The notes beneath the pieces are model-generated. The model made no database searches, was not told the origin of the DNA, and saw only the letters and a list, made by a program, of their open reading frames with translations. DNA of 64,000 nucleotides from CALJUZ01 sp003387805 (GTDB lineage: Bacteria > Bacillota > Limnochordia > Limnochordales > ZCTH02-B6), in the NCBI GenBank assembly GCA_937975235.1, contig CALJUZ010000106.1, forward strand, positions 62,001 through 126,000. Direction: 5' to 3'. Each line of letters opens with the position of its first letter. Within the stretch, counting starts at the first letter, position 1. This document shows, in pieces, positions 16,638 through 25,426 of the stretch. The position numbers and the translations under genes are program-made.

Positions 16638-18176
16638 TTGCTGAAGGAATTGCTGGCCGGCGCCGGCGCGGGCCTGTTGATCGTGCTGCTGACGGGCGGC
16701 CTGGACGTCATGCCCGTGGCGATGCTGGCGCTTTTGGCCGGCTTGTTCTGGTTTCTCGTGGACAGCAGAAGCGGCCGGCGCTTTGAAGTGGTAAGCTCCC
16801 CGCAGCCCGGCGCGGCGGGCCCGCGGGTGACCTTCGACGACATCGGCGGACAGGAGGTGCCCAAGCGGGAGCTGCTGGAGGCCCTGGATTTCGTGCGGGA
16901 GGCCGACCGGGTGGCGGCCATGGGCATCCGCCCCCTGCGGGGCATTCTGCTGGCGGGACCGCCCGGCACCGGCAAAACCCTCATGGCCAAAGCCGCGGCC
17001 AACTACGCGGACTCGGTGTTCATTTCCGCGTCGGGATCGCAGTTCGTGGAGATGTACGCCGGCGTCGGCGCGCAGCGGGTGCGCCGGCTGTTTCGCGACG
17101 CCAGGGAACAGGCGAAGCGGCTGGGCAAGTCCAGCGCCATGATCTTTCTGGACGAGCTGGAAGTGCTGGGAGGCCGGCGGGGCCAGCACGGCGGGCACGT
17201 GGAGTATGACCAGACGCTGAACCAGCTGCTGGTGGAGATGGACGGGCTCACGCCCCACGACCCCGTGCGCGTGCTGGTCATCGGCGCGACCAACCGGGTG
17301 GACCTGCTGGACCCGGCCCTGCTGCGGCCGGGCCGCTTCGACCGCGTCGTCCACGTGGACCTGCCCGACCGGGAGGGGCGCCTCCACATCCTGCGCATTC
17401 ACGCCAAAGGCAAGCCCCTGGCGGTGGACGTGGACTTGGCGGAAGTGGCCCGCGACACCTTCGGCTTCTCCGGCGCCCATCTCGAGAGCCTGCTCAACGA
17501 AGCGGCCATCCTGGCCATGAGGGCCGGGAAAGAGCAGATTACCGCGCAGGAGATCCGGGAAGCCATTGACAAGGTGATGATGGGGGAAAAGCGGGACCTG
17601 AAGCCCCGCCTGGACGAGCTGCGGCGGGTCGCGTACCACGAAATCGGCCACGCCATCGCGGCCGAGCTGGTGCGGCCCGGCGCCGTGGCGGCCGTCACCG
17701 TGACGCCCAGGGGACGGGCTTTGGGCTACATGCGCCAGACGCCCGCGGACGATCAGTACCTGTACACGGCCGAGGAGCTGCACGGGCAGATCGCGGTGCT
17801 GCTGGCCGGCGCCGTCGCGGAGGAAATCGCGTTCGGCAACCGCAGCACCGGCTCCGCCGGCGACTTCGAGCAGGCGGCCGCGCTGGCGGAACGCATCGTC
17901 CACGCGGGGCTGTCGCGGCTGGGCATCGTCCATAAAGACCGCCTGGCGCCCAACGTGCTGCACGACGAAATTCAGCACATTCTCGACGGCGAGACGGCCC
18001 GGGTGCGGGCCTGGCTGAAGCCGCGCCGGGCCGTCATGGACGAGCTGGCCCGGCGCCTGCTGGAGGAGGAGCGGGTGGACGGCGACGTGCTGCGCATGCA
18101 GCTGGCCATGGCCGACGCGGCGGCCGCGGCGGCCGCGGCCGGAGCTCCCGGCGCCGCGCCGCCGGCCCCGGCCTAG
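16638..18176 (+). CDS. Reduced FtsH-like AAA+ zinc metalloprotease
   Basis: Membrane-bound ATP-dependent protease of the FtsH type, 512 aa against more than 600 for housekeeping FtsH. Two N-terminal helices (about residues 6-21 and 26-43) are joined by only a few residues, so the usual ectodomain of about 70 residues is missing. The AAA module is complete: Walker A GPPGTGKT with K113, Walker B FLDELE, pore motif FVEMYAGVG, and second region of homology GATNRVDLLDPALLRPGRFD. The protease has H334-E-I-G-H338 and the third ligand candidate D409. The C-terminus ends in an Ala-rich tail. TTG start with AAGGAG upstream. Probably a paralogue beside a normal FtsH elsewhere. Confidence 0.88.
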   Translation: MLKELLAGAGAGLLIVLLTGGLDVMPVAMLALLAGLFWFLVDSRSGRRFEVVSSPQPGAAGPRVTFDDIGGQEVPKRELLEALDFVREADRVAAMGIRPLRGILLAGPPGTGKTLMAKAAANYADSVFISASGSQFVEMYAGVGAQRVRRLFRDAREQAKRLGKSSAMIFLDELEVLGGRRGQHGGHVEYDQTLNQLLVEMDGLTPHDPVRVLVIGATNRVDLLDPALLRPGRFDRVVHVDLPDREGRLHILRIHAKGKPLAVDVDLAEVARDTFGFSGAHLESLLNEAAILAMRAGKEQITAQEIREAIDKVMMGEKRDLKPRLDELRRVAYHEIGHAIAAELVRPGAVAAVTVTPRGRALGYMRQTPADDQYLYTAEELHGQIAVLLAGAVAEEIAFGNRSTGSAGDFEQAAALAERIVHAGLSRLGIVHKDRLAPNVLHDEIQHILDGETARVRAWLKPRRAVMDELARRLLEEERVDGDVLRMQLAMADAAAAAAAAGAPGAAPPAPA

Positions 18177-18212
18177 CCGCCGGGCGCACGTCCCGGTCCG
18201 TGCCGCAGCGTC

Positions 18213-19115
18213 TCAGCGGGCCCGCCGCGCCTTTTGGCCGGCGGGCTCGTTTTTCAGCGGCTGCCGGCTCCGCACCAGCAGCCAGCCCGCGCACGCGGCG
18301 GCGATGGCCAGGCTCACCCACTGAGCCAGGGTCAGGCCCAGGGCCAGCTTCGTGCCGATGCGGAAAAACTCCACCCAAAAGCGGCCCAGCGAATAGGAAG
18401 CCAAATACAGGAAAAAAACGTCCCCTTCCCGGGCCGAAGGAAGGCGCCGGTACCAGAGGAGCAGCGCCAGCACGCCCGCGTTCCAGACGGACTCGTAGAG
18501 GAAAGTCGGATGGAAAAACTCGAACTGCGCCCACTCGGGCGGGCGAAACTCGGGCGCGACGTACATTTTCCACGGCACGTCCGTGGGGTAGCCGAACAGC
18601 TCCTGGTTGAAAAAGTTGCCCCAGCGGCCCAGCGCCTGGCCCAGGGGCATGGCCGGCGTCACCACGTCGGCGAAGGTCAGAAAAGGCACGCCGAGGCGCC
18701 GGGCAAACAGCGCCGCGGCCAGGATGCCGCCCAGCAGCACGCCGTGAATGGACAGCCCGCCTTCCCAGACCATAAAAATGCGCACGGGGTCCGCCAGGTA
18801 GACGTTCAGATTTTGCACGACGTACCCGAGGCGGGCGCCGGCGAAGCCGAACAGCGCGGCGATGACGGCAAAGTCGTACAACCGCTCCACGTCGATATTT
18901 TTGCGCCGGGCCTCGCCGGCGGCCAGGTAGAAGCCGGGGATGAACGAGCCCGCGATGAGCAGGCCGTACCACCGCAGCTGCAGCGGGCCGATGCTGAAGA
19001 CGACGGGGTTGACGGGCCGCTGGCCCGCGAACATGGGGCGCACCGCGAAAAACAGCGCCGCAGCGGCCACGAGGCCGGCCGCAGCCCAAAGGAGCCAATA
19101 ACGGCGGGAACGCAA
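18213..19115 (-). CDS. lgt: Prolipoprotein diacylglyceryl transferase
   Basis: Integral membrane enzyme that transfers diacylglycerol from phosphatidylglycerol to the lipobox cysteine of prolipoproteins; 300 aa, about seven helices. The Lgt signature GRWGNFFNQELFG is present, preceded by GGLSIHGVLLGG with the conserved HG, and a C-terminal GRFWVEFFRIG block. TTG at 19115 is chosen because GGAGGTGA lies 5-8 bases upstream; the open frame extends far upstream only because of GC bias. It is divergent from cinA. An extra N-terminal helix (about residues 5-25) precedes the family core. Confidence 0.93.
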   Translation of the reverse strand: MRSRRYWLLWAAAGLVAAAALFFAVRPMFAGQRPVNPVVFSIGPLQLRWYGLLIAGSFIPGFYLAAGEARRKNIDVERLYDFAVIAALFGFAGARLGYVVQNLNVYLADPVRIFMVWEGGLSIHGVLLGGILAAALFARRLGVPFLTFADVVTPAMPLGQALGRWGNFFNQELFGYPTDVPWKMYVAPEFRPPEWAQFEFFHPTFLYESVWNAGVLALLLWYRRLPSAREGDVFFLYLASYSLGRFWVEFFRIGTKLALGLTLAQWVSLAIAAACAGWLLVRSRQPLKNEPAGQKARRAR

Positions 19116-19170
19116 AGGGGGGTCACCTCCGGACGACACGCTCTTACTTCGCCCGCGCGCGGCGTTTTCC

Positions 19171-19198
19171 TTGAGAGATTTTCCGCGGCCGCTATACT
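19171..19198 (+). promoter_or_regulatory. Sigma-A promoter of the cinA-recA-recX unit
   Basis: TTGAGA (19171-19176), 16-base spacer, TATACT (19193-19198), about 68 bases before the cinA ATG. No LexA-type operator (GAAC-N4-GTTC) overlaps it. Confidence 0.7.
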
Positions 19199-19265
19199 TG
19201 GTATTGTCGGCGGAACATTCGCGCCGCGCAGGCCCGCGGGCGGGCCGGGAAAGGAGTCGACGACG

Positions 19266-20528
19266 ATGGCGCAGGCGGTTCGGGCCGAACTGGTCATGAT
19301 CGGCACGGAGCTTTTGCTGGGGCAGACGGTGGACACCAACGCCGCCCACATCGCCGAGAAGCTGGCGGAAAACGGCATCCACGTGTATTTCAAAGCCACC
19401 GTGGGCGACAACTGGACGCGCATGACGGCGGTGCTGGCCCAGGCGCTGACCCGGGCGGACATCGTCATCACCAGCGGCGGGCTGGGCCCGACGGAGGACG
19501 ACCTCACCCGGGAAGTTGTGGCGTCGGTGCTGCGCCTGCCGCTGGTGGAAGACCGGCGGGCGCTGGAGAGCATCAAGAGCTGGTTCACCCGCACGGGCCG
19601 GCCCATGCCCTCCTCCAACCGCAAGCAGGCCCTTATGCCCGAAGGCGCGCACGTCATCGCCAACGGGCAGGGGACGGCGCCGGGCTTCATCGTGGAGAAG
19701 GACGGCAAAATCGTCGTCTGCATGCCCGGCGTGCCCCACGAGATGAAAGCCATGCTGGAAAATGACGTGCTGCCGTATCTGCGGCGGCGCTTCGGGCTCG
19801 AGGAACGCCTTTTCACGCGCAACCTGCGGTTTTACGGCATCGGCGAGTCGGCACTGGAGGAGCGGCTGCGGGACTTGTTCCGCATGACGAAACCCACCGT
19901 CGCGCCCTACGCCGGCATGGCCGAAGTGAAAGTGCGGCTGACGGCCCGGGCCGGCAGCCGGGAGGAAGCCGAGCGTTTGTTTGCTCCGGTGGAGCAGGAG
20001 ATCCTCGCCCGGGTGGGCGAATATATGTACGGTACCGGCGACGACACCATGGAGGTCGTGGCGGGGCGCGCCCTGGCCGGCGCCGGCTGGACCGTGGCCC
20101 TGGCCGAGTCGTGCACCGGCGGGCTGGTGGCCAAGCGGCTGACGGACGTGCCCGGCAGCTCCGCCTACTTTCTCGGCGGCGTCGTGGCCTACAGCAACGA
20201 AGCAAAAGCCGCGCTGCTGGGCGTATCGGAGGAGACGCTCAGGCGCCACGGCGCGGTGTCGGCCGAAACAGCCGTGGAGATGGCGCTGGGCGCGGTGCGG
20301 CGCTTCGGCGCCGCCCTGGGCGTGTCGGTGACAGGCATCGCCGGACCCGGGGGCGGCAGCGAAGAGAAGCCGGTGGGCCTGGTGTTTATCGGCTGCGCCG
20401 CCGGGGAGCGGGCGCTCGCCCGGCGGTTTCAGTTCACGGGCAACCGCGACCGGGTGCGCCAGTACACCGCGATGGCGGCGCTGGACTTGATCCGCCGCTG
20501 CGCCCTGGGCCAGGTGGATTTCAGCTGA
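19266..20528 (+). CDS. cinA: CinA family competence/damage-inducible protein
   Basis: Two-domain CinA, 420 aa. Residues about 1-170 are the molybdopterin-binding-like domain, with GTELLLGQTVDTNA and the TSGGLGPTEDD motif; the C-terminal domain from about residue 260 is the nicotinamide-mononucleotide deamidase type, with AESCTGGLVAKRL and VTGIAGPGGG. Known activities in the family are NMN deamidation and ADP-ribose pyrophosphohydrolysis. ATG 19266 has AAAGGAG about 10 bases upstream; the open frame before it is antisense to lgt and not coding. cinA directly before recA is the classic Gram-positive arrangement. Confidence 0.93.
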   Translation: MAQAVRAELVMIGTELLLGQTVDTNAAHIAEKLAENGIHVYFKATVGDNWTRMTAVLAQALTRADIVITSGGLGPTEDDLTREVVASVLRLPLVEDRRALESIKSWFTRTGRPMPSSNRKQALMPEGAHVIANGQGTAPGFIVEKDGKIVVCMPGVPHEMKAMLENDVLPYLRRRFGLEERLFTRNLRFYGIGESALEERLRDLFRMTKPTVAPYAGMAEVKVRLTARAGSREEAERLFAPVEQEILARVGEYMYGTGDDTMEVVAGRALAGAGWTVALAESCTGGLVAKRLTDVPGSSAYFLGGVVAYSNEAKAALLGVSEETLRRHGAVSAETAVEMALGAVRRFGAALGVSVTGIAGPGGGSEEKPVGLVFIGCAAGERALARRFQFTGNRDRVRQYTAMAALDLIRRCALGQVDFS

Positions 20529-20708
20529 CGGGCCGCCGGGGCCGGGCGGGGCGCGGGCGGGCTTAGGGGACAAAGGAACGCCCGGCCCGACGTCGAAAGT
20601 TTCGGCAGTTCCCCACGTCCAAACCGACCGGCCCGACCACCGTGGCGGACGGCGTTTACGCGGGCCCCGCGGGCCCGGCGCCGTGCTTTTGAAGAGGGGG
20701 ATTTTGCG

Positions 20709-21752
<1,044 letters not shown>

Positions 21753-21759
21753 GCCGGAC

Positions 21760-22227
21760 CTGGCCAAAGCGCAAGCGCGGGCGCTGCGGCTTCTGGCCGC
21801 GCGCGACCGCAGCCGGCGCGAGCTGGAGGACCGCCTCCGGCGCGCCGGCTTTTCCGATCCGGTCATCGAGGAGACCGTAAACTGGTGCCGCCGCCTGGGC
21901 TACGTGGACGACGAGCGGTTCGCCCGCAGCTGGGTGGAATATCGCCTGCTCCATTCGCCCAGCGGCCGGCGCCGCCTGGAGGCCGAGCTGCGGCAGAAGG
22001 GCGTGGACGCGCCCGTGGTGGAGCGGGTGCTGGCGGACATGCTGCCGCCGGAGCTGGAGGAGCGGCTGTGCCGCGAGGAGGCGGCGCGCCGGGCGCGGCG
22101 GCTGGCGGGCCAGCCCGACGACGTGCGGCGGCGGCGCCTGGCGGCGTTTCTGGCCCGCCGCGGGTTCTCTCCGGAAACGGTGTACGCGGCGCTGGCCCAA
22201 GTTGACACTCCCCCTGATACGGATTAA
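21760..22227 (+). CDS. recX: Regulatory protein RecX (non-standard start)
   Basis: RecX modulates RecA filament assembly; about 155 aa. Three-helix repeat signatures are visible: RSRRELEDRLRRAGF, GYVDDERFARSWVEYRL and RRRRLAAFLARRGFS. No ATG, GTG or TTG exists in this frame between deep inside recA and the conserved core; the only candidates are CTG at 21760 (given here), 8 bases after the recA stop, or ATT at 21745, which overlaps the recA end behind GGTGGTGG. Possibilities are a rare start, a frameshift product from recA, or a sequencing error. The stop overlaps the -10 of the rny promoter. Confidence 0.85.
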   Translation: MAKAQARALRLLAARDRSRRELEDRLRRAGFSDPVIEETVNWCRRLGYVDDERFARSWVEYRLLHSPSGRRRLEAELRQKGVDAPVVERVLADMLPPELEERLCREEAARRARRLAGQPDDVRRRRLAAFLARRGFSPETVYAALAQVDTPPDTD

Positions 22228-22230
22228 AAT
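22202..22230 (+). promoter_or_regulatory. Near-consensus promoter for rny inside the recX 3' end
   Basis: TTGACA (22202-22207), 17-base spacer, TAAAAT (22225-22230). The -10 contains the recX stop codon. It would give an RNA leader of roughly 115 bases before rny that includes the hairpin at 22271-22296. Confidence 0.75.
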
Positions 22231-22270
22231 ACTCGCGGGTGTAAGTGGTTCCGACATAACATTCGACGAG

Positions 22271-22296
22271 GCCGAGCCGTGGCTCGGCCTTCTTTG
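22271..22296 (+). terminator. Hairpin with T-rich tail between recX and rny
   Basis: GCCGAGCC (22271-22278), GT, GGCTCGGC (22281-22288), then CTTCTTTG. It ends recA-recX transcripts, but because the rny promoter lies upstream of it, it is also a leader terminator (attenuator) for rny. Confidence 0.7.
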
Positions 22297-22352
22297 CAAC
22301 CTGAAGCAACTGATCGGATGGAAACCGACGGCACCTTGACAACCGAGGGGAG

Positions 22353-23897
22353 GTGGAGCAGTCGCTGGTACTGCTTTTGTGGGCCCTAGCAGGCGCCGCC
22401 CTGGGCGTAGCCGGAGGGTACGCGCTGCGGAGGGCCATTGCCGAGTCGAAGATCCGTTCCGCCGAAGTGCAGGCCGGCCAAATCCTGGAGCAAGCCCGGC
22501 GTGACGCGGAAGCGAAAGTCCGCGAGGCGCTGGTGGAGGTCAAGGAGGAAGCGGTCCGCCTGCGCCAGGAGGCGGAACAAGAGATACGAGAACGCCGCCA
22601 GGAGCTGCAGCAGCTGGAGCGGCGGCTGCTGCAGAAGGAGGAAAACCTGGACCGTCGCCTCTCGCAAGTGGAAAAGCGGGAGGAATCGCTCAACCGCCGG
22701 GCCGAGGTCCTGGAGCGCAAACACCAGGAAGCCGACGCCCTGCTGGAACGCCAGCGGGCGGAACTGGAGCGGCTGAGCGGGCTGACGACGGAAGAGGCCA
22801 AGGAGTACCTGCTCAAGACCGTTGAGGAAGAAGTGCGGCACGACATGGCCGTCATGATCCGCGAGATGGAGCAGGAGGCCAGGGAGGAAGCGGACAAGCG
22901 AGCCCGCAACATCATCGGCCTGGCCATTCAGCGCTGCGCCGCGGACCACGTGTCCGAGGCCACCGTGTCCGTGGTCACGTTGCCCAGCGACGACATGAAA
23001 GGCCGCATCATCGGACGCGAAGGTCGCAACATTCGGACGCTGGAGGCGCAGACCGGCATCGACCTCATTATCGACGACACGCCCGAAGCGGTGGTCTTGT
23101 CCGGCTTTGATCCGGTGCGGCGCGAAATCGCCCGCATCGCGCTGGAGAAGCTCATCGCCGACGGCCGCATTCACCCGGCCCGGATTGAGGAGATGGTCGC
23201 CAAAGCCCGCAAGGAGGTGGAGGAGAACATCCGTGAGGAAGGCGAGCAGGCGTGCCTGTCCGCCAACGTGCACGGCCTCCATCCGGAGCTGGTGAAACTG
23301 CTGGGTCGCTTGAAGTACCGCTACAGCTACGGGCAGAACGTGCTGAAGCACTCGGTTGAAGTGGCCCACATCGCCGCCATGATGGCCGCGGAACTGGGCT
23401 GCGACGTGAAGGTGGCCCGCCGGGCCGGCCTTCTGCATGACATCGGCAAAGCCGTCGACCACGAGACGGAAGGCACCCACGTGGAGATCGGCGTCGAGCT
23501 GCTGCGGCGCTACCGCGAGTCCGAAGCCGTCATCCACGCGGTGGAATGCCACCACGGGGACAAAGAGCCGCAGACGGTGGAGGCCATGCTGGTGGCCGCG
23601 GCCGACGCGGTGTCGGCGGCCCGGCCGGGCGCCCGCCGTGAAAGCCTGGCCAACTACATCAAGCGGCTGGAACGGCTGGAGGCCATCGCCAACTCGTTCG
23701 AAGGCGTCGAGAAATCGTACGCCATTCAGGCGGGCCGGGAAGTGCGGATTCTGGTCCGGCCCGACAAAGTGGACGACGACATGGCCGCCGTCATGGCCCG
23801 GGACATCGTGAAGCGTATCGAGTCGGAACTACAGTACCCCGGTCAAATCAAGGTGACCGTCATCCGCGAGACCCGGGCCGTCGAGTACGCCAAGTAA
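22353..23897 (+). CDS. rny: Ribonuclease Y
   Basis: Membrane-anchored endoribonuclease that starts mRNA decay in Bacillota; 514 aa. Layout: N-terminal helix (about 5-27), long coiled coil to about 190 rich in Glu/Arg/Gln, KH domain with MKGRIIGREGRNIRTLE, HD phosphohydrolase domain with GLLHDIGKAVDHE, and the canonical end RETRAVEYAK. GTG at 22353 overlaps its own AGGGGAGG, so a slightly later start (CTG or TTG within 20 codons) is possible. Own promoter and attenuator-like hairpin upstream, strong terminator downstream. The usual neighbours ymdB and spoVS are not here. Confidence 0.96.
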   Translation: MEQSLVLLLWALAGAALGVAGGYALRRAIAESKIRSAEVQAGQILEQARRDAEAKVREALVEVKEEAVRLRQEAEQEIRERRQELQQLERRLLQKEENLDRRLSQVEKREESLNRRAEVLERKHQEADALLERQRAELERLSGLTTEEAKEYLLKTVEEEVRHDMAVMIREMEQEAREEADKRARNIIGLAIQRCAADHVSEATVSVVTLPSDDMKGRIIGREGRNIRTLEAQTGIDLIIDDTPEAVVLSGFDPVRREIARIALEKLIADGRIHPARIEEMVAKARKEVEENIREEGEQACLSANVHGLHPELVKLLGRLKYRYSYGQNVLKHSVEVAHIAAMMAAELGCDVKVARRAGLLHDIGKAVDHETEGTHVEIGVELLRRYRESEAVIHAVECHHGDKEPQTVEAMLVAAADAVSAARPGARRESLANYIKRLERLEAIANSFEGVEKSYAIQAGREVRILVRPDKVDDDMAAVMARDIVKRIESELQYPGQIKVTVIRETRAVEYAK

Positions 23898-23950
23898 ACG
23901 CTCACAGTCAGTACGGACGCAACGTTTGCCAATGCCGACCGTGCGAAGGA

Positions 23951-23991
23951 AAACCGGTCCGCGCGCCGAAGGTGCGCCGGACCGGTTTTTT
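23951..23991 (+). terminator. Intrinsic terminator of rny
   Basis: AACCGGTCCG (23952-23961) pairs with CGGACCGGTT (23978-23987), with further pairing inside the loop, then six T residues to 23991. Strong rho-independent terminator. Confidence 0.9.
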
Positions 23992-24008
23992 CGCGAAAGG
24001 AGATGCGT

Positions 24009-24998
24009 ATGAGCGACGTGCATCGGCTGCACCGGGAAAGCTTTGTCGTGGACGCGCACTGCGACACCGCTCTGAGGCTGGCGGCGGGGGACTCGCTGAC
24101 GCCCGGGGGCGGCGCCGCCCCGGGGCACGTGGATTTGCCGCGGCTGCGGGCCGGCGGCGTGGACTTGCAGGTGTTCGCGCTCTGGGTCGACGCGGACAGC
24201 CGGAAACACGGCCGGCTGCGGCGCTGCCTGGAGCTCCTGGACGCCGTCGTCGCCGAAACCGAGCGCCTGCGCGACGATTTCCGCCTCGTGCTGTCGGCCC
24301 GGGACATCGACGCCGCCGCGCAGGCGGGCCAAATCGGGGTGCTGCTGTCCATCGAGGACGGCGCCGCGCTGGAAGGCAGCCTCAGCGCCCTGCGGGCCTT
24401 TTACCGTCTGGGCGTGCGGGCCATGGGGCTGACGTGGAACGGCCGCAACGAGCTGGGCGAAGGCGTCGGGGCGGCCAAAGGGGCGGGCGGCGGCCTGACC
24501 GCGTTCGGCCGCGACGTGGTCAGGGAGATGAACCGCCTAGGGATGATCGTGGACGTGTCGCATCTTTCCGAGGCCGGTTTCTGGGACGTGCTGGAGATCA
24601 GCGACGCGCCCGTCATCGCGTCCCACTCCAACGCCAAAGCGGTGTGCGATCACCGGCGCAATCTCACCGACCGGCAGATCAAGGCGCTGGCCGACGCCGG
24701 CGGCGTCATGGGCATCAACTTCTGCCCGCCCTTTCTCGCCGACGGGGGCCGCGCGTCCGTGGAGGACATCGTGCGGCACGTAGACCACATCGTCGATCTG
24801 GTCGGCCCCGGCCACGTGGGCCTCGGGTCGGACTTCGACGGCATCTCGTCCACGCCCGAAGGCGCGGAGGACGTGGCGCGGCTTCCGGCCGTCACCGAGG
24901 CGCTGGCGGCCCGGGGCTACGGCGACGAGGAGATCCGCGCCATTCTTGGCGGCAATTTCCTGCGCGTCTTTCGGCAAATTTTGCAGCCGGCCGACTGA
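24009..24998 (+). CDS. Membrane dipeptidase (peptidase family M19)
   Basis: Zinc-dependent dipeptidase of the renal-dipeptidase type, 329 aa, TIM barrel. Metal-binding features: VDAHCDTA near residue 15 (HxD), the bridging glutamate in LLSIEDGAAL, and later histidines in VSHLSEAGF and ASHSNAKAVC; GLGSDFDGI closes the barrel. ATG 24009 is preferred over 24003 because GAAAGGAG would otherwise abut the start. It lies directly behind the rny terminator and its own promoter is not evident. Family members act on L- or D-dipeptides; the physiological substrate is unknown. Confidence 0.92.
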   Translation: MSDVHRLHRESFVVDAHCDTALRLAAGDSLTPGGGAAPGHVDLPRLRAGGVDLQVFALWVDADSRKHGRLRRCLELLDAVVAETERLRDDFRLVLSARDIDAAAQAGQIGVLLSIEDGAALEGSLSALRAFYRLGVRAMGLTWNGRNELGEGVGAAKGAGGGLTAFGRDVVREMNRLGMIVDVSHLSEAGFWDVLEISDAPVIASHSNAKAVCDHRRNLTDRQIKALADAGGVMGINFCPPFLADGGRASVEDIVRHVDHIVDLVGPGHVGLGSDFDGISSTPEGAEDVARLPAVTEALAARGYGDEEIRAILGGNFLRVFRQILQPAD

Positions 24999-25022
24999 TC
25001 CGGGGGCCGGGCAGCCATACTA
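24993..25022 (+). promoter_or_regulatory. Candidate sigma-G promoter before the yvlD-like/spoVAF genes
   Basis: CATACTA (25016-25022) matches the -10 consensus CATnnTA known for Bacillus sigma-G; GACTG (24993-24997) at an 18-base spacing matches four of five positions of the -35 GHATR. It fits the forespore expression expected of spoVAF. Confidence 0.4.
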
Positions 25023-25057
25023 CGGGGGGAGTGATGGCGCCTTAGGAGGTGAGCCGC

Positions 25058-25393
25058 GTGGACTGGATCGGAACCGTCGTGCGCTTTGTCGTGTCGGCGC
25101 TGGTGCTGATGTTCGTCGGGCTGGTCGTGCCGGGATTTTCGCCGCTGACGTTTTGGCACGCGCTGCTGGCCGCGCTCGTCATCGCCGCGCTGGGCTGGGT
25201 GGTGGAGGCGACGATGGGCAGGAAGGCGTCGCCTTTCGGCCGGGGCGTCGTCGGGTTTATCATCGCCGCGCTGGTCGTGTGGGCCGCGCAGTTTTTCGTG
25301 CCCGGCATGTCCGTCACGGTGCTGGGGGCCCTTCTGGCCGCGGTCGTCATCGGCATCGCGGATCTGTTCGTGCCGACGTCCATCACCCGGTGA
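25058..25393 (+). CDS. Four-helix membrane protein, YvlD/phage-holin-4 superfamily
   Basis: 111 aa, four hydrophobic segments with short loops, including VVPGFSPLTFWHALLAALVI and a second similar half FFVPGMSVTVLGALLAAVVI, a pattern typical of the PF04020 family (YvlD, mycobacterial four-TMS holin-like). Members are not shown to be true holins and most functions are unknown. GTG 25058 is preferred because AGGAGGTG lies 8 bases upstream; the GTG at 25049 sits inside that site. It precedes spoVAF by 33 bases behind a candidate sigma-G promoter, hinting at a role in spore membranes. Confidence 0.8.
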   Translation: MDWIGTVVRFVVSALVLMFVGLVVPGFSPLTFWHALLAALVIAALGWVVEATMGRKASPFGRGVVGFIIAALVVWAAQFFVPGMSVTVLGALLAAVVIGIADLFVPTSITR

Positions 25394-25426
25394 ACACCGC
25401 CCGCGCGGCGCCATGGGGGGACCGTC

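Noticed and set aside
19190..19230. GGAACATTCGC near the cinA promoter as a LexA box
   Set aside because: Only one half-site is present; the second GTTC is missing.
22335..22340. TTGACA before rny
   Set aside because: The matching -10 position falls inside the coding region and is GC-rich; the promoter at 22202-22230 is far better.
25058..25393. Phage holin, hence prophage remnant
   Set aside because: No other phage genes nearby; the family includes chromosomal YvlD proteins and the context is sporulation.
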